DNA of 64,000 bases, taken from positions 29,424 through 93,423 of the forward strand of contig JANQMN010000069.1 in assembly GCA_028280065.1 (NCBI GenBank), given 5' to 3'. The number at the start of each line of letters is the position of its first letter. Position 1 is the stretch's first letter. The position numbers and the translations under genes are program-made. This stretch comes from Hahella sp. (lineage in GTDB: Bacteria; Pseudomonadota; Gammaproteobacteria; Pseudomonadales; Oleiphilaceae). This document shows, piece after piece, positions 18,423 through 27,178 of the stretch. The notes beneath the pieces are model-generated. The model ran no database searches. It had not been told where the DNA came from and saw nothing but the letters and a program-made list of their open reading frames with translations.

Positions 18423-18440
18423 TTTCAGAAATTTCTGAAA
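18423..18440. promoter_or_regulatory. Perfect 18-bp palindrome, probable autoregulatory operator
   Basis: TTTCAGAAATTTCTGAAA is a perfect palindrome, 26 bp upstream of the preferred start of the GbsR-type gene. Its position fits an operator for that regulator. Confidence 0.55.
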
Positions 18441-18449
18441 GTATAAAAA

Positions 18450-18463
18450 TTGACACAGATCAA
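18450..18463. promoter_or_regulatory. FNR/Anr-type box
   Basis: TTGACACAGATCAA matches the FNR consensus TTGAT-N4-ATCAA at nine of ten defined bases. It lies upstream of the regulator-cioA-cioB transcription unit, where oxygen control would be expected. Confidence 0.55.
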
Positions 18464-18503
18464 TGTCAAGGCTTTCTGTGATTCAAAGAAAAGGGTAAGA
18501 GAA

Positions 18504-18527
18504 ACTGCAGGCAGGTATACCTGCAGT
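18504..18527. terminator. Terminator after the 92-residue membrane protein gene
   Basis: ACTGCAGG (18504-18511) pairs with CCTGCAGT (18520-18527) around 8 nt. On the minus strand it is followed by TTCTCTT. Confidence 0.55.
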
Positions 18528-18538
18528 CTGTGGTGGAT

Positions 18539-18817
18539 TTAGTGTGAACCGCTCCTGTGCCACCGATAGAAAAAGAAATAGTTAAAGTTCGCTAGTGCGA
18601 GAATCAGCGCCAAGATTTTTACGATAAACATGAATAAATGCTCAAACGCAAAGATCAAAGTCAATGCCTGTAACAGGGCAAAGGCGAGGCTAAATCCGAT
18701 TCCCAACAGCCTGACGGTGGCCAACGGCTGCTTACGAGAGTCATGCCAGCGCCACACGGCTTCAAATCCCAACCACGTGCCGAGACTGACCAGTATTCCA
18801 TAAATGATAAGTTCCAT
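18539..18817 (-). CDS. Small membrane protein, unknown function
   Basis: A 92-residue protein with three hydrophobic segments (about residues 2-20, 36-58 and 62-84) and a charged tail, YRWHRSGSH. AGGAAGGAATC lies directly before the ATG, a good Shine-Dalgarno. I do not recognise the family. It lies between the HNH endonuclease gene and the cytochrome bd regulator, all on the minus strand, and is separated from both by hairpins. Confidence 0.65.
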   Translation of the reverse strand: MELIIYGILVSLGTWLGFEAVWRWHDSRKQPLATVRLLGIGFSLAFALLQALTLIFAFEHLFMFIVKILALILALANFNYFFFYRWHRSGSH

Positions 18818-18852
18818 GATTCCTTCCTCGCCATGCTTTCACGGCGCAAAGC

Positions 18853-18875
18853 GCCGCCTAATGCTGTTAGGCGGC
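18853..18875. terminator. Hairpin overlapping the end of the HNH gene
   Basis: GCCGCCTA (18853-18860) pairs with TAGGCGGC (18868-18875) and overlaps the HNH stop codon. A second hairpin, CGGCGC-AAA-GCGCCG (18842-18856), overlaps it, so the two may be alternative terminator folds. Confidence 0.5.
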
Positions 18876-19403
18876 AATATTTCTAAACCCTTTTGCCAGA
18901 TACTCGTATTGTTCCGGCAGGATGGCGCGATTCGCCAAGTACAATGCTTCCCAACGGTTGGGTGCATAAGGGACATTGAGCAGGGTCATCCCCGCCTCTT
19001 CGAGTAAAAGGTCCCCCTTCCGTTGGTTACAGTCCCTGCATGCAGTAGCGACATTGGTCCATACATGCCTTCCTCCACGGCTACGCGGATGAATATGATC
19101 AATCGTCAGCCGCTTGATAGGGAGTACCAGGCCACAATACTGGCAGGTATATGTATCGCGTCTGAACAGATTCCAGCGATTCAGCGCCAGACTGCCTAAC
19201 GCCCGATACTTGCCGGTGGTTGACAATATACCGGGTATTTCGATGGTCGATTGCATGCCTTGCTGATAGCCGCCACGGAGGATCAGGCCAGTGTCGCCGA
19301 AAAACCAGGCAACACGGCCACTCACCAATAAACTCGCGGCCGCCGTTGGGGTTACCCAATCGTCGGGGTGGCCGCTGGGAGCTACTTTTAAAATCAAGAC
19401 CAT
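18867..19403 (-). CDS. HNH endonuclease family protein
   Basis: A 178-residue HNH protein. The zinc and catalytic core is complete: CQYCG, LTIDHIHPRSRGGRHVW with the catalytic His, TNVATACRDCNQRKGD. The N-terminal 80 residues (ASLLVSGRVAWFFGDTG, LRGGYQQGMQSTIEIP) are typical of a chromosomal HNH family found in many proteobacteria. Its role is not established. A decayed or frameshifted gene lies immediately upstream on the same strand, 12 bp away. Confidence 0.87.
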   Translation of the reverse strand: MVLILKVAPSGHPDDWVTPTAAASLLVSGRVAWFFGDTGLILRGGYQQGMQSTIEIPGILSTTGKYRALGSLALNRWNLFRRDTYTCQYCGLVLPIKRLTIDHIHPRSRGGRHVWTNVATACRDCNQRKGDLLLEEAGMTLLNVPYAPNRWEALYLANRAILPEQYEYLAKGFRNIAA

Positions 19404-19415
19404 GACTTGTCTTCC

Positions 19416-19768
19416 TTAATCAAAGTACAGGGATGAACCATGGCGTCTGGCCAGTTGGTTAATGTAACGGCGCTCGGCACCGGTGACCGGTGCAAGGCGC
19501 GCTAGCAGCAACTGATGGCGTTCATAGAACGCCAGTAACGTCGGTTCATGCGCAGCATTAATGCGCTGATTGAGCCGTCTGCACATTGCCTCCAAAGACG
19601 GCAATGCCGGCCGATGTCGTGTTGGCAAAGAACACCCCCGTACATGTTGTTGGCCCAAGGGATTTCTCCTCGCTGGTCGTCAATAAAAGACTTCTCCACC
19701 AGTGGACCAAATCTGGAGTGGGTAGACAGACTTGCACTGACATGAACGACGGTTGCAGCGTCGTGCCC
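19416..19768 (-). pseudogene. Frameshifted gene upstream of the HNH endonuclease
   Basis: Two minus-strand frames each look protein-coding over adjacent parts. The first, open from 19768, contains FGPLVEKSFIDDQRGEIPW followed by ANNMYGGVLCQHDIGRHCR. The second continues with ALPSLEAMCRRLNQRINAAH and EPTLLAFYERHQLLLARLAP to a stop at 19416. A single-base frameshift near 19620-19635 joins them into about 115 residues. An in-frame TAG lies before 19768, so the 5' end is also lost or lies elsewhere. I do not recognise the family. Confidence 0.5.
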
Positions 19769-19892
19769 CTACTGTTCGGCCATACCCACCGAATTACCCG
19801 TTCTGTAGAGTTTTAATAGTTCAAAAACCAAACAGAACACGCCTTGTCTGATGGTCACGCCGGTATTGAAAAGCCGTTGGTTTAAACAAAAA

Positions 19893-19919
19893 AACCTGGT
19901 GACCAATGCCCGCCAGGTT
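19893..19919. terminator. Rho-independent terminator
   Basis: AACCTGG (19893-19899) pairs with CCAGGTT (19913-19919), with A and T runs on both sides, so it can act in both directions. Confidence 0.65.
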
Positions 19920-19940
19920 TTTTATAGAGACCTAACATCC

Positions 19941-19961
19941 TGGAGGGCGCTTCGCCCTCCA
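19941..19961. repeat. GC-rich REP-like hairpin
   Basis: TGGAGGGCG (19941-19949) and CGCCCTCCA (19953-19961) form a perfect 9-bp stem with loop CTT and no T tract, 22 bp after the terminator. It resembles a REP-type element. Confidence 0.5.
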
Positions 19962-20527
19962 ACGAGTGTTGTCAGGGAGAAGAAGTCGAGAAATTTTGCT
20001 CAATCACATACATCCAACAATCTGTCTGTGATGCTAGATGCACAGACGTACGTTGCCCGTTGCTTATCTTGGCTAAGCTTCGGAGCATCGATATTGATTG
20101 GTTGTTGAATCTCATTGAACGAAGTATCTCGTTGTAAAGTTGATTGACCCATGAATGGGAAATTGCGAAATAGTCTATGTGAATATTTTTTGCTTTGTAT
20201 GTAGGTAAAAACCCCTATTTTAATTTTAGGGTGCAGGGATTGAGTTTGATTGTAATTAAAGCTATATGATCGATATTGATCTAAATTATCCATATCGATT
20301 GAGTTTGGTGCTTTAGGCCGATATTTTTCTTCACTTACGGGGAGAAATTCCTAGCTTTGATTCCTATGAGCCCGGTTTTTTACAGTTCCAGCAACATCAT
20401 ATTCATGACGTTACGACGTTAGGTAGACGAGGGCGGATGTATGATCTCACCATCTGTTCCATTACGAACAAACATGGTCGAAAGTAAAGTTCAAAAGTCC
20501 ATCGTAGCGCTTGAATAGGTCGAACAG

Positions 20528-21226
20528 TTGCATACGATCATCGCGGTGGAAAGTGGCAGCCGAGCCTGGGGATTTCCCTCTAAGGATAGTGATTACGATG
20601 TCCGGATTATTTATCGGCATCAACCCGACTGGTATCTGTTGGTATTTCGGAGTAAAGATCATATCACCCTTCCGATTAATGCCGAGCTGGATATTGCCGG
20701 TTGGGACATCCGTAAGGTCCTGTTGCTGCTGTTTAAGGGCAATGCGGTTGTGCATGAATGGTTCAGATCGTCAATTGTGTATGAGGCTGATACGCTCCTG
20801 GTGAATCAGTTACGTGAATTTGCCGATCGGGTGTTTGACCCCGCAGCGGTATTCCGGCATTACCTCGCAATGGCAGCAAAAAAGCTCGAATACCAAAGCG
20901 GATCGGTTACAGCCAAACAGTTGTTATATGGCTACAGAACCCTTCTTTGCGCCGAATGGGTTGCGGAATACGCGTCTGCTCCTCCCATGGAATTCGCTCG
21001 ATTGATGACAACATTCCTTGATAACCAGTCAGAAGTCGAGAATGCCCTAACGGAGTTGATCAGCCTAAAAGAACATGGTTTGGAAAAAGATACTATTGAA
21101 GTGCAGAACCCTCTACTGAGATTTTCAGCGGAGCAGTTGAAGGCGCTGCGGCGGTTGACGTTTGAAAAACAGCAGTTGGATAGAAATATTTTTGATCAGG
21201 CATTCAAGAAGTTCATACTAGAATAG
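20528..21226 (+). CDS. Nucleotidyltransferase-superfamily protein (RlaP type) with upstream in-frame amber codon
   Basis: DNA polymerase beta-type nucleotidyltransferase family (COG3541/RlaP-like). The active-site motif is ESGSRAWGFPSKDSDYDVR with the paired acidic residues, followed by YRHQPDWYLLVF. The 232-residue frame opens at a TTG (20528). However, an ATG at 20474 starts 14 coherent codons (VESKVQKSIVALE), then TAG at 20516-20518, then VEQLHTIIAVESGSRAWGF in the same frame. Homologues usually begin with such a helix, so a CAG-to-TAG change is likely. The core motif is intact, and restart at TTG or suppression could still give a protein. The family has been associated with RNA repair. 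Confidence 0.75.
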   Translation: MHTIIAVESGSRAWGFPSKDSDYDVRIIYRHQPDWYLLVFRSKDHITLPINAELDIAGWDIRKVLLLLFKGNAVVHEWFRSSIVYEADTLLVNQLREFADRVFDPAAVFRHYLAMAAKKLEYQSGSVTAKQLLYGYRTLLCAEWVAEYASAPPMEFARLMTTFLDNQSEVENALTELISLKEHGLEKDTIEVQNPLLRFSAEQLKALRRLTFEKQQLDRNIFDQAFKKFILE

Positions 21227-22021
21227 TGGAATTAGCGGCGCTGCTATTCTGACAGTTTTCAAGTGGAAGAGATCAATTGCAAATGGGCTTGAGTTTATGA
21301 ACGGTTAGATATGGTGCTAACAGGGCATGGTGTAAATATTGGAAGCTGGCATAGCTATTTTGAAATTCAGTATTGGCCAGATCTTGCAACTGGTAAAGTT
21401 GGCCTGAAGCGCTTCTTGAGAAGAATCTGAGTTAGGTACGGTTAAACCCCGAAAGGGGTTGTGTGATATAGCCGGTGGGTTTCAACCACCGGTAGGATCG
21501 ATAAAAAAAATAGTCCCGAAGGGACGACGTCAAAAAGCAGCCTTACGTCGCCCTTTCAGGGCTTGGGTTGGGGTTACCTGTTCCGGTGGTTGAAACCACC
21601 GTCTATATGCCATTTCCCCTCCGGGGAATAGACAAAACAACGTGCGCACGGCGCACCCTACCGATTTGAAAGAATGGTCTGCTAACTACCGGAAACCTGC
21701 TATACAGCAATGCTATCTTTAACACCCGAAATAGCAACTTGCCAGGTCTTGATTTGAACTATAGTTTTACTTGATTCGGTCAAATCTGAATTTCTACAGA
21801 GAAGGCCATACCATTAAGCCCTCACAGGTTGAATCTAATTAGCGTCCTGACCATACTTCCGTAATCAAACCCGTTTGTATAGCTGCTGTATTGTCTTGTG
21901 GGAACTTCGGACTTGCAGCGGGGCGGCTTCTGTATGTCTTTCGAATAGCGATTTGCTGGTTCACGGAAATAACGGAGCTTAACAAGATCAGCTTTCGCTG
22001 ACTGGCTGAAAATCACACGCC
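21227..22021. other. Intergenic region with hairpin array
   Basis: About 800 bp between the nucleotidyltransferase and the giant helicase, with no convincing gene. Its centre is an array of eight short palindromes (separate entry). The flanks are AT-rich and I see no gene in them. Confidence 0.6.
21445..21656. repeat. Array of eight short hairpins (REP/BIME-like)
   Basis: Consecutive stems are AACCCC-gaaa-GGGGTT (21445-21460), CCGGTGG...CCACCGG (21472-21492), GTCCC-gaa-GGGAC (21513-21525), CGACGT...ACGTCG (21525-21550), GCCCT-ttc-AGGGC (21550-21562), CGGTGG...CCACCG (21584-21601), TTCCCC-tcc-GGGGAA (21614-21628) and GTGCGC-acg-GCGCAC (21642-21656). The two CCGGTGG hairpins are related copies. 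Such mosaics are usually dispersed intergenic repeats. Confidence 0.6.
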
Positions 22022-25000
22022 ATGGACTTTGATCGAATATTAAGCTTGGACTTAGAACTCAGCAGAGATGGTAATCGCCTCCACCATCTGGGGGCCGTTC
22101 TGGGCTCGCGTAAACTGGACCTGACTAGTCCGACGGCAACGCAGATGGCGGCGCTCCAGCGCTTGGCTGAGGATGCCGATGTCTTGTTGGGACATAACAT
22201 TCTGGAACATGATTTACCCTGGCTGGCGGAACATGGGTATTATTCCGGCAGGCTGGCGGAGTTGCCTGTTGTCGATACCTTATACTTGTCGCCCTTGGCT
22301 TTCCCGAAGAATCCTTATCACCGTTTGGTGAAAGACTATAAATTGGTAAAGGATAGTTTTAACAATCCGGTGGCAGATGCGCGTCTGGCACTTAGAGTCT
22401 TTGAGGATCAACGGGCGGCGTTCGCACTTCAGTTTCAGGAAAACTCGCATTTGATCCGGGTGTATCATCGGTTATTAGGCAAGGAACAAGACACCCGAGC
22501 ACTTTTGGCGGCGCTCCCGGAGCACTGCGATTCCGAACCTGGAGCTGATTTGCCGGACCTGGTCCAACGCAGCGCGGTGGCGGAATGCTGCCAAAACCAA
22601 CTGCGATCCCTGTTGGAAAGCGCCGAAGATACCGCATATTCCCCTATCTGCCTGGCTTATGCTTTGGCCTGGCTTCAGGTAGCCGGTGGAAATTCGGTTC
22701 TGCCTCCTTGGGTATGGCGCAGATACCCACAGGTGAAACGCATAATCGAACTGATTCGGGAACAACCTTGTGGCCAAAGCGATTGTACCTACTGTCGGCA
22801 AAATTTTGACACCAAGGGCTTCTTGAATCGCTATTTCGAAATGCCCGATTTCCGCCAGCTACCCGACGGCACGCCATTACAGAGACAGCTGGTTGATGCC
22901 GGCGTCAGGGGCAGGTCGTTATTGGGCATACTGCCCACGGGTGGCGGTAAATCGCTCTGTTATCAGTTACCGGCGCTCATACGAAACAGGCGGAATAGCT
23001 CGCTGACCATCGTGATTTCGCCGCTGCAGGCTTTAATGAAGGATCAGGTCGATGGTCTGAAGAATAAAGCGGGCATTGAAGGCGTGGCCGCTTTATCCGG
23101 GATGCTTACCATGCCTGAACGGCAAGCCGTGCTGGAAGAGGTGAGAATGGGGGATATCGGTATTTTGTATCTCTCGCCGGAACAGCTCAGGAACCGGAGA
23201 GTAAAAAAGGTACTGCAAAGCCGTCAAATCAGCGGTTGGGTTTATGATGAGGCGCATTGCCTTTCCAAGTGGGGGCACGATTTCCGGCCGGACTATCTCC
23301 ACTGCGCCAATGTCATCGCTGCGATAGCCAAGCAGCAAGCCGAGCAACCACCGCCGGTTTTTTGCTTTACGGCGACCGCAAGGCTGGATGTTATTAAGGA
23401 TATTTGTTCCCATTTTAAGCAAAAACTCAATATCGAGTTGGAACGTTTCGAAGGTGGCGTTGAACGTGACAACTTAATTTACGAGGTGGTTGAAACCCAG
23501 GCCCATAGTAAAACCGCCCGCATCTTACAGCTGCTCGACGATTTTTTCGGCAACGACCAGCCGGGTAGCTGCGTTATTTATAGCAGTTCGCGAAAAGGGG
23601 TTGAGAAGCTGGCGGCCGCCTTGACAAGCAATCAACCGCTGCCGGTCGCTTGGTTTCATGCCGGCTTGGATCCACCCAAAAAGCGCGAAATTCTGGAAGC
23701 ATTTATCGCGGGGCAATATCGCATTATTGTCGCGACAAATGCCTTTGGGATGGGAATTGACAAAGACGATGTGCGCTTGGTGATCCATTGTGACATTCCA
23801 GGTTCTCTGGAAAACTATCTCCAGGAAGCCGGCAGGGCCGGTCGCGACCGGCAACTGGCCCATTGCGTTTTGCTATTCGATCAGCAGGATGTGGAACAAG
23901 AATTCAGGAAGGCCAAGCAAAGTGAAGTGCGGCTGAAGGATATCGCGGAACTGTTGAAGGAAATCCGTTACCGCGCCAAGTATGCCGATGGACGTGTAGT
24001 TGCAACGGCCAAAGAACTACTGCGATCCGAGTATGTCGAAACTGATATCAGCCTTGAAGACAATAATGCGGACACCAAAGTTAAAACTGCCATTGCCTGG
24101 CTGGAAAAAGAAGGATTCTTAAGCAGGGAAGACAATGTCACCTCCGTGTTTCAGGGCAAACCGCTTTTTGCTGATTTAAAGGAAGCCCGGCGAAAACTCA
24201 ATGGTTTGCAGTTGTCCAGGGTGGAGAGACAGCGCTGGGAGGTAATTCTGGAAGCGTTGCTGAGCGCCAAAATAGATGAGGGACTCAGTGCCGACGATAT
24301 TTTGGATAAGGTCGCGGGGCAGCTAAAACAAGCGCCGGATAAAACCGACTATTCCCCCGAGAACATAATGAAAACGCTCTCGCAAATGGCGCAATGCGGA
24401 TTGCTGAGCCGGGGGTTCTCGATGACTGCCTACTTGCGCCCAAAAGGCAGAAACAGTAGCCGCAGTGTCGCCGAAATAGTGGTAGCCATTGAAAATAGGC
24501 TGCTTCAGTGGCTGCCCGAAATTGCGCCCTATGAGGGAAGCGATACTCTCCATCAAGTGGACATCAGAGCGATAAATTCCAAGTTGCAGGCGGATTTTCA
24601 ACTGCCTTCAACCACCAGGCTGGTTCGTATCGTATTCAGAAACTGGGCGGAAGACGGCAAAACTTCCGGCACCGTCGGTTCTCTGCAATTTAGCAGTCGC
24701 GGCAAGGAATTGTTTACTATTCGTCTACAACGCCCTTGGTCCGAAATCAGGGAAATCGCCGAGCAAAGACAGACGTTTACCGTGCAGGTGTTGAATTTCC
24801 TTTATTCCAGGTTGACGCCCGAAGTCGCAAATCTGCAGAAAAAAGTCCTGGTGGAATTTACCTTGGAAGATGCCGTTTCCAAGTTGAAGGAAGATGCGCT
24901 AATTCGTCTGCAGCTGGCAGACAAGCATCAGATCCAGGCCCAGGAATTTTTACTGAAAGGCATCCAGCGCGTGTTAATTTTCCTGGATAGTTGCAAGGCC

Positions 25001-27178
25001 GTTGAGTTGCAAAATGGTATGGCGGTATTTAAGCAAGCCATGGAAATACGGGTCTCTAAAGGAAACAATCGGCGTTACCTGCAAGCGAATTATCGGCCGC
25101 TTAAAGAACATTATTCACAACGGATCGTACAAGTGCATGTGATGCATGAATATGCCCGGCTTGGGGCTGAACAAATCAAAGCCGCGCTGGACCTTGTGCA
25201 GGACTATTTCGTCAAGTTAAACAAGGCGTTTATCCGCCAGTATTTCCCTCGACAGAAAGGCATGTTGGAACGGGCGACAAGCCAGGAAAGCTGGGACGAT
25301 ATTGTCACCTCGTTGAACAATCCTCACCAACAAGCGGTGGTATGTGCCAAAAGCGATAAAAATCAACTGGTTTTAGCCGGTCCTGGCGCAGGCAAAAGCA
25401 AAGTCATTATCCACCGTATTGCCTACTTGATGCGTGTCGAGCAAGTAGCGGCCGGGAAAATTCTTGCGCTGACCTACAATCACAATGCGGCGGTTAGTCT
25501 TCATAAAAGACTGGTCGGATTACTGGGCAAGGATGCTTACTTTTTAAGAGTGCATACATTTCATGGCTTGGCACTGCGATTATTAGGGCGCAACGTTGAG
25601 CCTGACAAATCCGCAAACCTGGATTTTGACCGCCTAATTGAGGATGCAACACGCTTGCTAAGTGCGGAGCAATTGGAAACCGGCTTGGATGAACATAACC
25701 AAAGGGCCGTCTTGCTCGGCGGTATCGAGCATATTCTGGTAGACGAGTATCAGGATATAAATGCGGAGCAATATGCATTGATTGCCGCACTGGCCGGTAA
25801 AAACACCTCGGACGAAGATGACCGGCTCAGTTTGCTGGCCGTGGGAGACGACGATCAATCGATCTACCAGTTCCGACGGGCAAACGTTAAATACATTCAT
25901 CAGTTTCAACAGGACTATCAGGCCGATGTCAGCTTTCTGACCCAAAATTACCGTTCAACGGCAAATATCATCAGTGCGGCCAACAGCCTGATTGCGCACA
26001 ACCGGGATCGGATGAAGACCCAACATCCAATCGAGATAAACCAGGAGCGCCGCTTAGAGCTGCCAGGAGGAAAGCGGGAAGGGTTCGATCCACATCACAA
26101 AGGCAGGGTCAAGCTGGTTGAGTGTATCAACCTGCACCAACAGGCACAGGAAGTTTGCGAGCAGATCAAGGAGATCCTCCGGCGCGATAAGGAGGCCGGC
26201 TATGCCGACATAGCAATACTCGCGAGAAGTGGGATTGATAAGCCTGCGCTGTTGAGTATTCGGGCGTGCCTCCATAAACAGGACATCCCCTATAGCTTCT
26301 CAAGGACCGACGGCGAGTCTTTTCCGCTCCATGGCGTGCGGGAAATAGCCGCTTTTCGGGACTTTCTGCGGGACCGGTCGCAATCTCTATTAAGCACGGA
26401 GGCACTGCGAGCCTGGCTGCCGGAAGAGCGTAACCACTGGCATCAGTTAATCGCCAGTGTCATTGACGATTGGCAAGATCAATTTGGCAAGGACCCTGTC
26501 GAAGTAATTTTCTTTCAGCGCCAATTAAACGAGTTTTTGCTGGAACAGCGCCGCCAAACCAGAGTCGGCGCCGGGATTGTTTTGAGCACAGTCCACGGCG
26601 TTAAAGGGGAGGAGTTCAAATATGTAATGGTGGCGGATGGCAGCTGGCGCTTTACCTATGCCGATGCCGCCCATTGTGAAGAAGAACGGCGTCTCTACTA
26701 CGTGGCCATGACCAGAGCAATCGAGCAGTTGGTGTTGTTTCGTATCCAAAACGCCGACAATCCTCACCTGGCAGTGCTGGATAACAACGTGATTTCCGGC
26801 GATTTCAGCAAATGCCAGCGCCACTTAGAAGGCATGACCAGATTTCACACAGTCGGACTACCGATGTTATATCTCAGTTTTGCCGGCAGGTACCCCCAAG
26901 GGCACAAGGTGCATCATTGCCTCGATTGGCTCAATACAGGCGATCGGGTAGAAATAGCGCGGCAGTCAAGGGGAAGTATTTCGATTGTTAAGGACGGAGT
27001 TGAAATTGCCAGGCTCTCCAAGAAAGGCATTGATGAACTGGGTAATGAAATAGGCCAGGGCCGACCAGCGACAGTTATTGCGATGGTGAAAAGACTTAAG
27101 GAAGCCGACAGCGATTACAGCGAATCCTTAAAAGTGGAAAACTGGTGGCTGCCGGTGGTCGAATTTACCGTCTGCTAG
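22022..27178 (+). CDS. DEDD exonuclease-RecQ helicase-UvrD helicase fusion protein
   Basis: A 1718-residue DNA-processing protein with three modules. Residues 1-130 form an RNase H-fold DEDD 3'-5' exonuclease: D10 and E12 (LDLELS), D64 (GHNILEHDLPW) and D119 (NPVADARLA), although the usual His before the last Asp is missing. A Cys cluster (CGQSDCTYC) precedes a RecQ-type SF2 helicase: Walker A PTGGGKS near 305, DEAH near 410, QEAGRAGRDRQ near 602. After a linker comes an SF1 UvrD/Rep helicase: GPGAGKS near 1120, DEYQD near 1241, VGDDDQSIYQFRRA near 1273, STVHGVKGEEF near 1523. Its 3' end overlaps the convergent GGDEF gene by 4 bp. A role in repair or phage defence is inferred. Confidence 0.9.
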   Translation: MDFDRILSLDLELSRDGNRLHHLGAVLGSRKLDLTSPTATQMAALQRLAEDADVLLGHNILEHDLPWLAEHGYYSGRLAELPVVDTLYLSPLAFPKNPYHRLVKDYKLVKDSFNNPVADARLALRVFEDQRAAFALQFQENSHLIRVYHRLLGKEQDTRALLAALPEHCDSEPGADLPDLVQRSAVAECCQNQLRSLLESAEDTAYSPICLAYALAWLQVAGGNSVLPPWVWRRYPQVKRIIELIREQPCGQSDCTYCRQNFDTKGFLNRYFEMPDFRQLPDGTPLQRQLVDAGVRGRSLLGILPTGGGKSLCYQLPALIRNRRNSSLTIVISPLQALMKDQVDGLKNKAGIEGVAALSGMLTMPERQAVLEEVRMGDIGILYLSPEQLRNRRVKKVLQSRQISGWVYDEAHCLSKWGHDFRPDYLHCANVIAAIAKQQAEQPPPVFCFTATARLDVIKDICSHFKQKLNIELERFEGGVERDNLIYEVVETQAHSKTARILQLLDDFFGNDQPGSCVIYSSSRKGVEKLAAALTSNQPLPVAWFHAGLDPPKKREILEAFIAGQYRIIVATNAFGMGIDKDDVRLVIHCDIPGSLENYLQEAGRAGRDRQLAHCVLLFDQQDVEQEFRKAKQSEVRLKDIAELLKEIRYRAKYADGRVVATAKELLRSEYVETDISLEDNNADTKVKTAIAWLEKEGFLSREDNVTSVFQGKPLFADLKEARRKLNGLQLSRVERQRWEVILEALLSAKIDEGLSADDILDKVAGQLKQAPDKTDYSPENIMKTLSQMAQCGLLSRGFSMTAYLRPKGRNSSRSVAEIVVAIENRLLQWLPEIAPYEGSDTLHQVDIRAINSKLQADFQLPSTTRLVRIVFRNWAEDGKTSGTVGSLQFSSRGKELFTIRLQRPWSEIREIAEQRQTFTVQVLNFLYSRLTPEVANLQKKVLVEFTLEDAVSKLKEDALIRLQLADKHQIQAQEFLLKGIQRVLIFLDSCKAVELQNGMAVFKQAMEIRVSKGNNRRYLQANYRPLKEHYSQRIVQVHVMHEYARLGAEQIKAALDLVQDYFVKLNKAFIRQYFPRQKGMLERATSQESWDDIVTSLNNPHQQAVVCAKSDKNQLVLAGPGAGKSKVIIHRIAYLMRVEQVAAGKILALTYNHNAAVSLHKRLVGLLGKDAYFLRVHTFHGLALRLLGRNVEPDKSANLDFDRLIEDATRLLSAEQLETGLDEHNQRAVLLGGIEHILVDEYQDINAEQYALIAALAGKNTSDEDDRLSLLAVGDDDQSIYQFRRANVKYIHQFQQDYQADVSFLTQNYRSTANIISAANSLIAHNRDRMKTQHPIEINQERRLELPGGKREGFDPHHKGRVKLVECINLHQQAQEVCEQIKEILRRDKEAGYADIAILARSGIDKPALLSIRACLHKQDIPYSFSRTDGESFPLHGVREIAAFRDFLRDRSQSLLSTEALRAWLPEERNHWHQLIASVIDDWQDQFGKDPVEVIFFQRQLNEFLLEQRRQTRVGAGIVLSTVHGVKGEEFKYVMVADGSWRFTYADAAHCEEERRLYYVAMTRAIEQLVLFRIQNADNPHLAVLDNNVISGDFSKCQRHLEGMTRFHTVGLPMLYLSFAGRYPQGHKVHHCLDWLNTGDRVEIARQSRGSISIVKDGVEIARLSKKGIDELGNEIGQGRPATVIAMVKRLKEADSDYSESLKVENWWLPVVEFTVC

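Larger units (their letters stand above)
19769..20473. other. Intergenic region with terminator and REP-like hairpin
   Basis: About 700 bp with no convincing gene. It holds a terminator and a strong GC-rich hairpin (separate entries). The rest is AT-rich and I see no further structure in it. Confidence 0.6.

Noticed and set aside
21445-21656. CRISPR array
   Set aside because: The units are different palindromes without a constant repeat or equal spacers, and no cas gene is present.
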